The notes under the pieces: model-generated | Told to the model about the DNA's origin: nothing | What the model saw: the letters and a program-made list of their open reading frames with translations, nothing else | The model's database searches: none | Translations under genes and position numbers: made by a program | Origin: Candidatus Didemnitutus sp. | Lineage (GTDB): Bacteria > Verrucomicrobiota > Verrucomicrobiia > Opitutales > Opitutaceae | DNA: 14,630 nucleotides | Assembly (NCBI GenBank): GCA_030682505.1 | Contig: JAUXOH010000280.1 | Coordinates: 1-14,630, forward strand | Reading direction: 5' to 3' | Shown: in pieces, positions 6,943-14,179 of the stretch | How the letters are laid out: each line of letters begins with the position of its first letter | Numbering within the stretch: the stretch's first letter is position 1

Positions 6943-7815
6943 TCAGTTGGCGCGAACCCAGCGACGCAGGTCGCGTTCGATGGCTTCATGCACTTCGGTC
7001 AAGCGGATGCCGGCGGCGGCGAGTTTGGAGGAATCCATCACGCAATTGGAGCGGGGTGTTTTTGCGGCGGTTGCCATGAACTCGGCCTCGTCGGCGAAGA
7101 ATTCGAACTCCTTGGTCGAAACACCGGTCCGCCGGATGAGCTCGACCACTTCGCGCGTCGTCACCTGGCCGGGATTGGTGACATTGTAGGTGCCGTAGGG
7201 GACATTTTTCTCCCAACAGGCAAACGTAGCCGCGACAAACTCGTCGAGCTGGGAAATGGAATTGGCGGCGTCGAGCAGGGTCGCGTAGCGGATCAGTTTG
7301 GTCAGGTAGTTGCGCGGACTGTCGACTTCGTTGAAGGGAATGCGCAGCCGCCAAAGGTAGACATTCGGCTCGCCCGCCAGCACTTCTTCCCCGAGGGCCT
7401 TGGTGCCGGAATAGAAACTGCAGTTGTTGGTGCGAAAGCTGAAATTGGGCGTATCGGACTCCGTGAAGCCCGAGCCGTCCGGGCGCGACCCGGTGTAGAT
7501 GCAGCCGGAGGAAACATGGCCCCAAGGGACGCCGGCATCGGCGCAGGCCTTGGCGATAGTGCCGGGCAGTACGGCGTTGCCAAAGAGACACTCGGCCTTG
7601 TGCAGTTCGCAGGCATCGACGTTGGGCTTGCCTGTGTAGCCGGCGGCGTTGATGAGGAAGGCCGGTTTCTCGCGGCGCAGGAGCTCGGTGAGGGTGGCGC
7701 CGTCGGAGTAGTCCAATTCCGCCCGGCGCAGGTTGCGAAACGGCACACCCTTGCGTTGAAGCAGCGCCTGATAGGCTGCCCCGACATATCCGGAACCTCC
7801 GAGTAGGAAAATCAT
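6943..7815 (-). CDS. NRS/ER-like dTDP-4-keto-6-deoxyglucose 3,5-epimerase/4-reductase (rhamnose synthase) in the rmlD position
   Basis: A 290-residue SDR. It begins MIFLLGGSGYVG (Rossmann glycines 6, 9, 12) and contains NAAGYTGKPNVDACELHKAE (56-75), SSGCIYTGS (102-110), GFTESDTPNF (116-125), catalytic FYSGTK (Tyr135, Lys139), RLRIPF then SPRNYLTK (166-173), ISQLDEF, YNVTNPGQV (210-218) and TPRSNCVMDSSKL. Position by position this matches my recollection of plant nucleotide-rhamnose synthase/epimerase-reductase (NRS/ER, Arabidopsis UER1): NAAGVTGRPNVD, GCIFEYD, EEDTPNF, SFYSKTK, PRNFITK, YNFTNPG, APRSN. Ordinary RmlD has instead CAAYT-x-VD and STDYVFDG. The family enzymes perform both 3,5-epimerisation and 4-reduction, replacing RmlC plus RmlD. 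Cys105 and Lys173 align with the plant Cys115 and Lys183 proposed for epimerisation. No rmlC is in the window, which fits. A plain reductase making another 6-deoxyhexose remains possible. It is nine bases before rmlB. Confidence 0.85.
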   Translation of the reverse strand: MIFLLGGSGYVGAAYQALLQRKGVPFRNLRRAELDYSDGATLTELLRREKPAFLINAAGYTGKPNVDACELHKAECLFGNAVLPGTIAKACADAGVPWGHVSSGCIYTGSRPDGSGFTESDTPNFSFRTNNCSFYSGTKALGEEVLAGEPNVYLWRLRIPFNEVDSPRNYLTKLIRYATLLDAANSISQLDEFVAATFACWEKNVPYGTYNVTNPGQVTTREVVELIRRTGVSTKEFEFFADEAEFMATAAKTPRSNCVMDSSKLAAAGIRLTEVHEAIERDLRRWVRAN

Positions 7816-7878
7816 GGGTCGCTCAATACGCCGGGCCTGGAGCAGGAGGTCAACACGGTGTTTCGGCGCCCGCTTGGG
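7816..7878. other. 63-base intergenic gap, possible but weak minus-strand promoter
   Basis: The gap lies between the stop of the DPM1-like glycosyltransferase gene and the start of the rhamnose synthase gene. Read on the minus strand it contains TTGACC and, 19 bases on, TATTGA, about ten bases before the ATG. The first hexamer resembles a -35 box, but the spacing is longer than the usual 17 and the second hexamer is a poor -10 box; the transcript would have almost no leader. I see no Shine-Dalgarno site and no terminator hairpin. It is recorded as the only plausible internal promoter ahead of the rml trio, at low confidence. Confidence 0.2.
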
Positions 7879-8631
7879 TTAGTTGCGGCGGTAGTCGCCC
7901 CGGCTGAAATATTTTTCGAGCCACACGTAGGCGCAGATGAAGAAATAGCGGCTGCCCATCTCCTTGATCTTGAGCTTGGCCTCGCCGTATTTGCGGTTGC
8001 GCCAGGAGATCGGGATTACGGTCCAGCGATAGCCCCGGACGATGGCCTTGAGCGGGAGCTCAACGGTGAGGTTGAAGTGGGGTGCCATCAGGGGCCGGCA
8101 ACCGTCGATGACCGTGCGGCGATAGGCCTTGAACGCGTTGGTCGTGTCGTTCAGCGGGATGTTGAAGCCGATCCGGACGAGGAAATTGGCGAGCCGGTTG
8201 ACGAAGAGCTTCACGCGGGGGTAATCGATGACTTCGCCGCCTTTGATGAAGCGGCTGCCGAAGACGCACTCCCAGCCTTCGTTGAGCAGGCGCCAGTAGC
8301 GCACCGCATCCGCGGGCGAGTCGGAAGCGTCGGCCATCATGATCGCGCACGCGTCGCCCCGCATGTGATTGAGTCCGTAGAGCACGGCGCGGCCGAAGCC
8401 ATGGGGACCGGGATTTTGCACCGGGGCCAAGGTAGGGATGCGCAGCTTGAGTTCCTGCAGCACTTCCCAGGTGCGGTCGCGGCTGCCATCGTCGACCACC
8501 ACGATCTCATGAGGCACCTCCCCGCGGGAGAAGGTCTCAAAAATATCCGTCAGGGTATGCGGCAACGAGTCCTGCTCATCGCGCGCGGGGATGACGATGG
8601 AATAGAGTGTGAGCGTGGAGCTTGCGGACAT
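7879..8631 (-). CDS. Family 2 glycosyltransferase, DPM1-like (polyprenyl-phosphate sugar transferase type)
   Basis: A 250-residue protein with a GT-A fold: YSIVIPARDEQDSL (residues 10-23), VVVDDGSRDRT (44-54, nucleotide binding), GFGRAVLYGL (78-87), DASDSP (101-106, metal site in DxSD form), FGSRFIKGG (124-132), NDTTNAFKAYRR (161-172), and PISWRNRKYGEAKLKIKEM (207-225). The DTT-x-AF-x-AYRR and R-x-R-x-x-G-x-(S/A)K-L patterns are those of dolichol-phosphate mannose synthase-type enzymes and their bacterial polyprenyl-phosphate counterparts. Unlike the glycosyltransferase at 1346-2350 it lacks the two C-terminal membrane helices; only a hydrophobic aromatic stretch (about 227-242) could touch the membrane. 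It should act at the cytoplasmic face of the inner membrane. The transferred sugar is unknown. The ATG at 8631 is preceded by GGGG, which lies in an inverted repeat that may mask it. Confidence 0.9.
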   Translation of the reverse strand: MSASSTLTLYSIVIPARDEQDSLPHTLTDIFETFSRGEVPHEIVVVDDGSRDRTWEVLQELKLRIPTLAPVQNPGPHGFGRAVLYGLNHMRGDACAIMMADASDSPADAVRYWRLLNEGWECVFGSRFIKGGEVIDYPRVKLFVNRLANFLVRIGFNIPLNDTTNAFKAYRRTVIDGCRPLMAPHFNLTVELPLKAIVRGYRWTVIPISWRNRKYGEAKLKIKEMGSRYFFICAYVWLEKYFSRGDYRRN

Positions 8632-8632
8632 T

Positions 8633-8671
8633 TTGCCCCGTTAATCACCCTGATTCCTTCGTTGGGGGCAA
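8633..8671 (-). promoter_or_regulatory. Inverted repeat over the ribosome-binding region of the DPM1-like glycosyltransferase gene
   Basis: Two perfect 7-base arms, TTGCCCC at 8633-8639 and GGGGCAA at 8665-8671 (plus-strand spelling), flank a second small hairpin with a 5-base stem, AATCA-CCC-TGATT at 8643-8655. On the minus-strand transcript the downstream arm GGGGCAA ends one base before the ATG at 8631, so folding would bury the ribosome-binding region. There is no U run after the stem, so it is not a good intrinsic terminator for the upstream epimerase gene. A translational control element is an inference; in a GC-rich gap, 7-base arms can arise by chance. Confidence 0.35.
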
Positions 8672-8708
8672 GTGCGGTTTTCCTCCAACTACCCGATCCA
8701 GATGCAGA

Positions 8709-9782
8709 CTAGAACGGCGCCGACAAATCGAGCCAGCCCGGGTGCTTTTCCCCGTGAAGAGCAATCTCCTCGAGAATTACCGGCGTGGGAGTGGCGGGCT
8801 GCCAATCCCACAGGCGCTTGGCCTTGGCCGGATCAAGCACGATCCAAGGGATGTCGAAAGGCCGCGGGGAGCCGTCCTGCGTCACCTCCCGGGCGCCGAA
8901 CCGTTGCGTGCACCACGTGCTGAGTTGCTTGAGCGACATGGATGAGGCGCTTCCGCCGGAGACATTGCACAGGCGGTCTGCGGCCGACATCCGGCCCGCG
9001 GCCAGCTGTTTCTCGAGCAAGGGAGCGAGGTCGCGTGGGTGAAGGCAATCGCGCACCTGGTGACCATGGCCACCGAATCCGAGGTATTTGAGCGGCCGTC
9101 TTTGCATCCAACTGTTGATCCAATAGGCGAAGATTCCCTGATCGGCGCGGCCGAATTGACCCGCCCCGGCGAGCACGCCGCAGCGATTGACGAAGACGGG
9201 AAAGCCGAAGGTCTCCCCGTATTCGAGTGCCATCGCCTCGGAGGCGAGCTTGGTGGCGCCATAGAGGGAGAGAGGCGCCCCGGTGGAGAAGGACTCGCCG
9301 AGGCCGGCGGCGGTCAGACCCGCGGGCAGGGCCGAGCTGGGATCGGGCACGAAGGCATCACTGACGACGGAAACCTTGAGCGCGGCGAGGGGCTCGATCG
9401 CGTAGACGCGGCTGGTGCTGAGCAAGATGAAGCCGGCCTTTCGCACCTTGCAGTATTCGAGGAGGTTGATCGTCCCGTTGAGATTGTGCTCCACGAGCTG
9501 TCGGCTGCTCGTCTGGCCGTCGACGCCCGCCAAGACACTGGGATTGGCGGCCGCATCAATGACAAAGTCCGCCTCGGGCAGGGAGTCGACATCGCTCGCA
9601 GCGCGTAGGTCGGCGTGAAACAGCCTGACCCCGAGGGCCTTCAATTCCGCCCGGTTGGTTTCACTGCCGGGGCGGATGAAATTGTCGAATCCGGCAACGG
9701 TGTGGCCGCGGCCCGCCGCGAGGAGCTCGCGTGCCAACGCGCTGCCGACAAATCCACACACGCCCGAAATCAGAATTCGCAT
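8709..9782 (-). CDS. NAD-dependent epimerase of the CDP-paratose 2-epimerase-like SDR group
   Basis: A 357-residue extended SDR. Visible motifs: SGVCGFVGSALARELL (6-21), GFDNFIRPGSETNR (31-44), IDAAANPSVLAGVDG (75-89), SSRQLVEHNLNGTINLLEYCK (92-112), FILLSTSRVYAI (118-129), the catalytic YGATK (Tyr174, Lys178) and VNRCGVLAGAGQFG (198-211). The DN-x-x-RPGSE-x-NR and AAANPSVLAGVDG-x-x-SSRQL-x-EHNL strings are what I recall from enzymes named CDP-paratose 2-epimerase (tyvelose epimerase), a 2-epimerase of nucleotide-linked sugars. No other CDP-3,6-dideoxyhexose genes occur in the window, so the real substrate may be a different nucleotide sugar, possibly a glucose/mannose-type one. Cytoplasmic. 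The ATG at 9782 immediately precedes the Rossmann strand. It is the first glycan gene after the TonB receptor gene, 95 bases on. Confidence 0.85.
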   Translation of the reverse strand: MRILISGVCGFVGSALARELLAAGRGHTVAGFDNFIRPGSETNRAELKALGVRLFHADLRAASDVDSLPEADFVIDAAANPSVLAGVDGQTSSRQLVEHNLNGTINLLEYCKVRKAGFILLSTSRVYAIEPLAALKVSVVSDAFVPDPSSALPAGLTAAGLGESFSTGAPLSLYGATKLASEAMALEYGETFGFPVFVNRCGVLAGAGQFGRADQGIFAYWINSWMQRRPLKYLGFGGHGHQVRDCLHPRDLAPLLEKQLAAGRMSAADRLCNVSGGSASSMSLKQLSTWCTQRFGAREVTQDGSPRPFDIPWIVLDPAKAKRLWDWQPATPTPVILEEIALHGEKHPGWLDLSAPF

Positions 9783-9877
9783 TGTCTGGTGAGCTAAGCA
9801 GCGGGCATTTCAGAGGGGAAGCGGGAAATGGGAGGATCTCCCCGGTAAACCCGGACGGGGGTGGCACGTGCCGGCCG
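9783..9877. other. 95-base gap between the receptor module and the glycan genes, with small palindromes
   Basis: This is the largest intergenic gap in the window and separates the signalling/receptor genes from the glycan genes on the same strand. A perfect 10-base palindrome, GGCACGTGCC, lies at 9863-9872, five bases after the receptor stop. A 5-base GC stem with a 3-base loop (GGGAG-GAT-CTCCC) lies at 9830-9842; on the transcript it is followed by AUUU, a poor terminator tail. No convincing -35/-10 pair and no Shine-Dalgarno site ahead of 9782 were found. The gap may hold a weak terminator and an internal promoter, or simply allow read-through; the sequence does not decide. Confidence 0.3.
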
Positions 9878-12800
9878 CTAGAATGACGCCGTGAGCGAGA
9901 AGGAGTAAGTGCGCCCCCGCCAGTCACCGTAGGGCTGCACACCGCTCGGGTCGCTGGTGTTGCGCGGGTAGTCGAAGTCGAAAACGTTGTTTACGCGCAG
10001 CTGCGCCCGAAGGCCGTAACGTTGATTCTGCCCGGGAAGCCACCGGCTGAGGTCGGCATGGACGTGGGCGTCGAGTTGCCAGTAGGCCTTGATCTGACTG
10101 CTGCCCTGGCTTGCCTGTTCGGACCGGGGCAGAATGCGGGAGTGGAAATAGTGTCCATCGACACCCGTGCCCCAGTTTCGATTTGCCCACGTGGCGCCAA
10201 AAAGCGCCCGGTAACGCAGCAGGCCATTGGCAAGGCCGTTGGGATCCTCAAGTTGGTCGACCGTCTCCGACAGTGGGAGGAGCTGTTGGTCGAATTTCTG
10301 AAAATACACCACGCGTCCGCGCAATTCGAGGGAACCACTCCCACACTCCATCCACGCGTAGTCCAGGGTGGCGTTCCAATTCTGCGAGTGGCGTCGGGCC
10401 GCATTGATGGGTCCCGTGAGCAGCGAGGTGATGCGCCCGAGGGTTTGCGAATCCCCGGGATTGAGCGCGGCCCGCTCGATCCGGTCGGGCAGGACGGCTT
10501 CGAGCGTCACGACTTGTTGCGCTTCCAGCCAGACGACTTCGTTGTCTTTGTGCGTGTCGACGAAATCGAGTCCGGCGCGCAGGCGGTGGACCTTGCCGGT
10601 TTGATAAATCAGTCCGGCCGTCTGGGTGATGGCCGCCTCGGGCACGATGTTCGGATCAACGATATCAGTGGCAAAAACAGGATAGCGTTCACGCCGCACG
10701 GGATCATCGATCTCTGTCTGAGAAAGACCGCCCCCACCGCCGGTGGCCACGCGTCGGCTCATTTGCGGGGTGGGCACGCGATTGGAGGTGGAAACACTGC
10801 TGCGAAAAGACAGTCCGCCACCGAAATCGAGTTTCAAGCCGAGGGTGGGAGCGATGTTTGTCTCGCGGGACGTGTCGGCGGCAATGTAACGCACGGCGAG
10901 GTCGGCCTCAAACTTCCTGATCCAGTCGGGCAGCTTGGCGGTGGGGAGTGCAGGACCCTGCAACTCGCCAAAGACGCTGAGCCGCTGCAGGGTGCGGCCG
11001 AGCCACGCCTCCGGGGTTCTGGCGAGCGTGCCATCCGCGTAGCGCACCTCGTCGCGGTATCCAGCCAACTCCGTGCGGCGGTAGTCGAAACCAAAATTGA
11101 GCACGCCCGTCCCGGTGGGCAATTCGAGGGCTTGATTCGCGATGCGCACGGCTCCGTCGAGCGTTTGGTAGTCACCGAGCGTGACAAACCGGCCGGCAGT
11201 TCCGTAGTGCAGCAAGGCGCGCTCATAGAATTCCGCGGGTGGGCCGTGCACTTGAGTGTCGCGCAACGGATGATAGACGCCCTGATCGACGAGTTGCTGC
11301 CAGCGTTGGGCGTCGACTCCCGCGAGCCCGCGATAATCCACGACGTTGCGACCGTATTGCCCGTCAAGGGTGACACGCCAGTCGGACGGCAGCTTGATGA
11401 CGGCCCCGAGCACGAGTGACTCGAAGTCCGTCCGTGCTTCGCTGAAATTCTGGCCCAAAGCAGGAGCAGTCTCGTTGAGCGAAACAAGCACGTCGCGACC
11501 GAAGGGATTGAACGGCGACAACGCCGCGAGGGCGAGGTCGGCGGTCAGGACGTCCAGGCCCCGATTGACGACGGTGCGTGAGAACACGCCGTCGAACCCG
11601 AGTTGCAACCAAGGGAACAGGTCGTAAACGGCGGCGGCCGCAAAAGCCGCCCGCGTTTGATGCCGCCCGTAGGGATAATCGAAACTGTAGGGCGAGACCG
11701 AACGATCGCCGGGAGAGTCAAAAAAAGTCTGGCTGCGTTTGCCTTCGCGCCCGGCGAAGGCCGCGGCACCGCCGTTGCCATCGGCTCCCGGCGCGACCGA
11801 CGTGAACGAAGGGGTGAGGGCACCAAACAGCGGCGAGCCGTCTGCGCTGCGCACGTTGGGCGTGGCGCGATAAAGCACGTCGTCCACCGCAAATGTCGGC
11901 TGCGCGGCGCGGCGTTGCCGGTGTCCCAGCTCGGCTTCCGTGGGTGGAGTGTTGCGAGTGAAACTCGCATTGGCGCGCACGCGCAACCGCCCGTCCAACA
12001 ACGCCCGGCTGTGCAGGATTGACGTCGCGATTTGCGGGGCGTCGAAGCGACCCAGGGCGTTCGTGAAGGTGGTGGTGATCTCGGTGGAGTTGGCGTCGGC
12101 CTCGGGCCGGAGCACGATGTTGATCACCCCGCCGACGGCGTTCCCGCTGAAGAGGGCCGAGGCGGACACGGGCAGCACTTCGACTTGTTGCACCAGGCTG
12201 AGGGGAATGAGGTTCACGTCCGGAGGGAGATAGCCGCCCACATTGGTCAGGCCCTCGGGCAGACGCCGACCATTCACCAGCACGACGGTGGCATCCGAAC
12301 CGTAGGCGCGGAGATTGAGATTCACACTGCCAGAAGTGAAACTGTCGCTGCTGCCATCTTGCTCGGGAGGCAGGGTGCCGGCGGAACTCTCAATGACGGA
12401 ACGCTGGAGAAATTCGTTGAGATCAACCACGCCGGAACGGGTGATCTGATCACGGTCATAGATCACGAAGGGCAGCGCGGCATTCTCTGAGCGCGGCAGA
12501 TCCAGATTGCCCGCGGCTACCCGGGGAGTGTTGAGCATCTGACTGTGATCGAACGGTCGCAAATTGGCCGTATTGCCCTGCACGACGAACGGGTCGAGTT
12601 TGGTGAAATCATCAGCGGGAACGAAAACCTGTGCTTCCAGCGTCCGGAGCTGACCGGCTTCGATTTTCACTCCCGTGATCGTGATCTCGCGATAAGGCGG
12701 AGCCAACGCCTGCAATCGAACGGTGCCGACCGGCAACTCGGCCAGCAAAAATTCCCCGCGCTCGTCGGTGCGCGTGGATTGTGAGCCGCCCACCACCGCA

Positions 12801-13177
12801 ACAACGACATCGCGCGCCGCCGCACCGCCGGCGAGGAGGAACCGGCCCCGCACGGCCCCGGAAACGGCGGCGACTTTGGTCACCACAAACTTGCCTTGGG
12901 TGGTGCGCCGGGCGATGAACCCCGTATCGCGGAGCAGTTGGGTGAGGGCGTCTTCCGCTTCGAGCCGACCCGCGACCGCTTGCGACTGCACCTCCTGCAA
13001 CTGGTCAAACGGGTAGAGCACCTCGACCTTGGCCTGTTGCGAGAATGCCAGCAATGCGTCCGCGGCGCGTTGGGCGGGGAGGGCAAGTTCCACGGGTGCT
13101 CCGAATACGCAGGTTCCGACCAGCGCACAGCAGCCGGCAATCCACCGGCTTGTCAGGACATTCGTGCGGCGCATCAT
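9878..13177 (-). CDS. TonB-dependent outer-membrane receptor with N-terminal STN signalling domain (FecA-type transducer)
   Basis: A 1099-residue protein. A signal peptide covers about residues 1-27 (basic MMRRTN, hydrophobic core, end near VFGA). An STN domain (about 30-100: ALLAFSQQAKVEVLYPFDQLQ, DALTQLLRDTGFIARR) is the part that contacts a FecR partner in the periplasm. A carboxypeptidase-regulatory-like beta-sandwich follows (about 105-187, with GEFLLAELPVGT). KLDPFVVQG (193-201) is in the position of the TonB box. The plug spans about 225-360: FVIYDRDQI, LRAYGSDATVVLVNGRRLPEG, QVEVLPVSASALFSGNAVGGVINIVLR. The rest is a long beta-barrel ending in the classical terminal Phe (FSLTASF). Its role is TonB-powered import of a large ligand across the outer membrane plus reporting occupancy to FecR. 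The ligand, whether iron chelate or glycan, is not readable. The ATG at 13177 is six bases after the fecR-like stop; a second ATG follows at once. Confidence 0.93.
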   Translation of the reverse strand: MMRRTNVLTSRWIAGCCALVGTCVFGAPVELALPAQRAADALLAFSQQAKVEVLYPFDQLQEVQSQAVAGRLEAEDALTQLLRDTGFIARRTTQGKFVVTKVAAVSGAVRGRFLLAGGAAARDVVVAVVGGSQSTRTDERGEFLLAELPVGTVRLQALAPPYREITITGVKIEAGQLRTLEAQVFVPADDFTKLDPFVVQGNTANLRPFDHSQMLNTPRVAAGNLDLPRSENAALPFVIYDRDQITRSGVVDLNEFLQRSVIESSAGTLPPEQDGSSDSFTSGSVNLNLRAYGSDATVVLVNGRRLPEGLTNVGGYLPPDVNLIPLSLVQQVEVLPVSASALFSGNAVGGVINIVLRPEADANSTEITTTFTNALGRFDAPQIATSILHSRALLDGRLRVRANASFTRNTPPTEAELGHRQRRAAQPTFAVDDVLYRATPNVRSADGSPLFGALTPSFTSVAPGADGNGGAAAFAGREGKRSQTFFDSPGDRSVSPYSFDYPYGRHQTRAAFAAAAVYDLFPWLQLGFDGVFSRTVVNRGLDVLTADLALAALSPFNPFGRDVLVSLNETAPALGQNFSEARTDFESLVLGAVIKLPSDWRVTLDGQYGRNVVDYRGLAGVDAQRWQQLVDQGVYHPLRDTQVHGPPAEFYERALLHYGTAGRFVTLGDYQTLDGAVRIANQALELPTGTGVLNFGFDYRRTELAGYRDEVRYADGTLARTPEAWLGRTLQRLSVFGELQGPALPTAKLPDWIRKFEADLAVRYIAADTSRETNIAPTLGLKLDFGGGLSFRSSVSTSNRVPTPQMSRRVATGGGGGLSQTEIDDPVRRERYPVFATDIVDPNIVPEAAITQTAGLIYQTGKVHRLRAGLDFVDTHKDNEVVWLEAQQVVTLEAVLPDRIERAALNPGDSQTLGRITSLLTGPINAARRHSQNWNATLDYAWMECGSGSLELRGRVVYFQKFDQQLLPLSETVDQLEDPNGLANGLLRYRALFGATWANRNWGTGVDGHYFHSRILPRSEQASQGSSQIKAYWQLDAHVHADLSRWLPGQNQRYGLRAQLRVNNVFDFDYPRNTSDPSGVQPYGDWRGRTYSFSLTASF

Positions 13178-13183
13178 CGAGGC

Positions 13184-14179
13184 TCAGTGCTCGTCGCGCA
13201 GACGCACTTCAATTGCGCCGGAGGGATCGCGCGTGGCACGCACGGGAAGAAATTCCTCGAGAGCAGACAAAAATCCATCGAGGTCATCGAGACTATAACG
13301 ACCACCGACGCGCAAGTCCGCCGCAGTGTCGGTGGCATGAATGGAGCGACCATGGAAACGGGCGAAATGGGCGAGCGCATCGCGCAACGACGTGCCATCG
13401 AAGACAATTTGGCCGGTCCTCCAGGCGAGGGCGGCGGCAAGTTCGGCGGAAGTAAGCAGGCGAGCCTTGCCGCGCGCAAACTGCGTGCCCGCGGTCAAGC
13501 TAAGGGGAGCGGTGCCGGTCCCATGAGCCGGTCGAACCTGCACGGAGCCCTCCAGGACGGTTACCTCCAGGTTCGTCGGTGTGTCCGCCCGAACGTCGAA
13601 CTGGGTGCCGGTGACACGCACGGAGCCAGCCGGGGTTTCAACATAGAAAGGTCGGGTGGCGTCGGGGGCGACCGTGAAGAACGCCTGTCCGATGGCGAGG
13701 CGGGCGCGGCGTTCACTCCGACCCAATTCGACCTGCAGACTCGTCTGGGCATTGAGTTCGACCTGTGTGCCGTCGGCCAGGGTCAGGGACTGGCGCTGAC
13801 CGATGGGGGTGGCGAGGTTCTCGGTCTGGGTCGGCGAGCGGCCGAGCCAAAGGACCAGCGCAACTGCCGCGGCTGCAGTCAGCATCACCCCGGCCCATAG
13901 CGGACGGGGCAACCAAGGAAGCGGCCGGGCAGTAGATTGCGCGCTGGATTTTTCCGCCGACCGGACCTTGATGCCTTCCAACAACGGCAAGTGCTGCTCG
14001 AGGTCGGCAGAAAATTGGCAATAGGACGCTAGCAGAGCGCGATGAACGGGATCGGCGGCGAGCCACCGGTCGAGTGCAGCGCGGTCGTTGACAGAAAGAA
14101 CGGAACCGTCGAGTCGGGCGGCCCAGAGTGCGGCGGCTTGATCCGCCGCCGGGTTGGCGTGGTGACTGGTGGAATTCAT
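13184..14179 (-). CDS. FecR-like transmembrane anti-sigma/sigma regulator
   Basis: A 331-residue protein starting MNSTSHHANP. The ATG at 14179 is chosen because GGAGGG lies seven bases upstream (14186-14191) and because it overlaps the sigma factor stop (ATGA); the frame stays open upstream only through the sigma gene. Residues 10-65 form the cytoplasmic FecR N-terminal domain (AALWAARLDG, DRAALDRWLAADPVHRALLASY), which binds the sigma factor. One membrane helix lies at about 95-113 (WAGVMLTAAAAVALVLWLG). The periplasmic FecR domain follows: IGQRQSLTLADGTQVELN (126-143), ARLAIGQAFFTV (159-170), FYVETPAGSVRVTGTQFDVR (178-197), VTVLEGSVQV (206-215). The C-terminal 255-327 part (FDGTSLRDALAHFARFHGRSI, GRYSLDDLDGFLSALEEFLPV) resembles an STN-like fold, the segment that pairs with the receptor STN domain in this family. 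Expected action: pass the receptor's ligand signal through the inner membrane to release the sigma factor. Confidence 0.93.
   Translation of the reverse strand: MNSTSHHANPAADQAAALWAARLDGSVLSVNDRAALDRWLAADPVHRALLASYCQFSADLEQHLPLLEGIKVRSAEKSSAQSTARPLPWLPRPLWAGVMLTAAAAVALVLWLGRSPTQTENLATPIGQRQSLTLADGTQVELNAQTSLQVELGRSERRARLAIGQAFFTVAPDATRPFYVETPAGSVRVTGTQFDVRADTPTNLEVTVLEGSVQVRPAHGTGTAPLSLTAGTQFARGKARLLTSAELAAALAWRTGQIVFDGTSLRDALAHFARFHGRSIHATDTAADLRVGGRYSLDDLDGFLSALEEFLPVRATRDPSGAIEVRLRDEH

Noticed and set aside
6943..7815. Plain rmlD label for this gene
   Set aside because: The RmlD hallmarks STDYVFDG and CAAYTAVD are absent, while the NRS/ER motif series is present throughout; position next to rmlAB alone is not enough.
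7858..8712. 284-residue plus-strand frame opposite the DPM1-like gene
   Set aside because: Antisense shadow of a clear GT2 gene; rich in Ala, Asp and Glu with no fold signature.
10022..11419. 465-residue open frame on the plus strand opposite the TonB receptor gene
   Set aside because: It lies wholly antisense to a clear receptor barrel, shows no recognisable domain and is the kind of long shadow frame that GC-rich codon bias produces.
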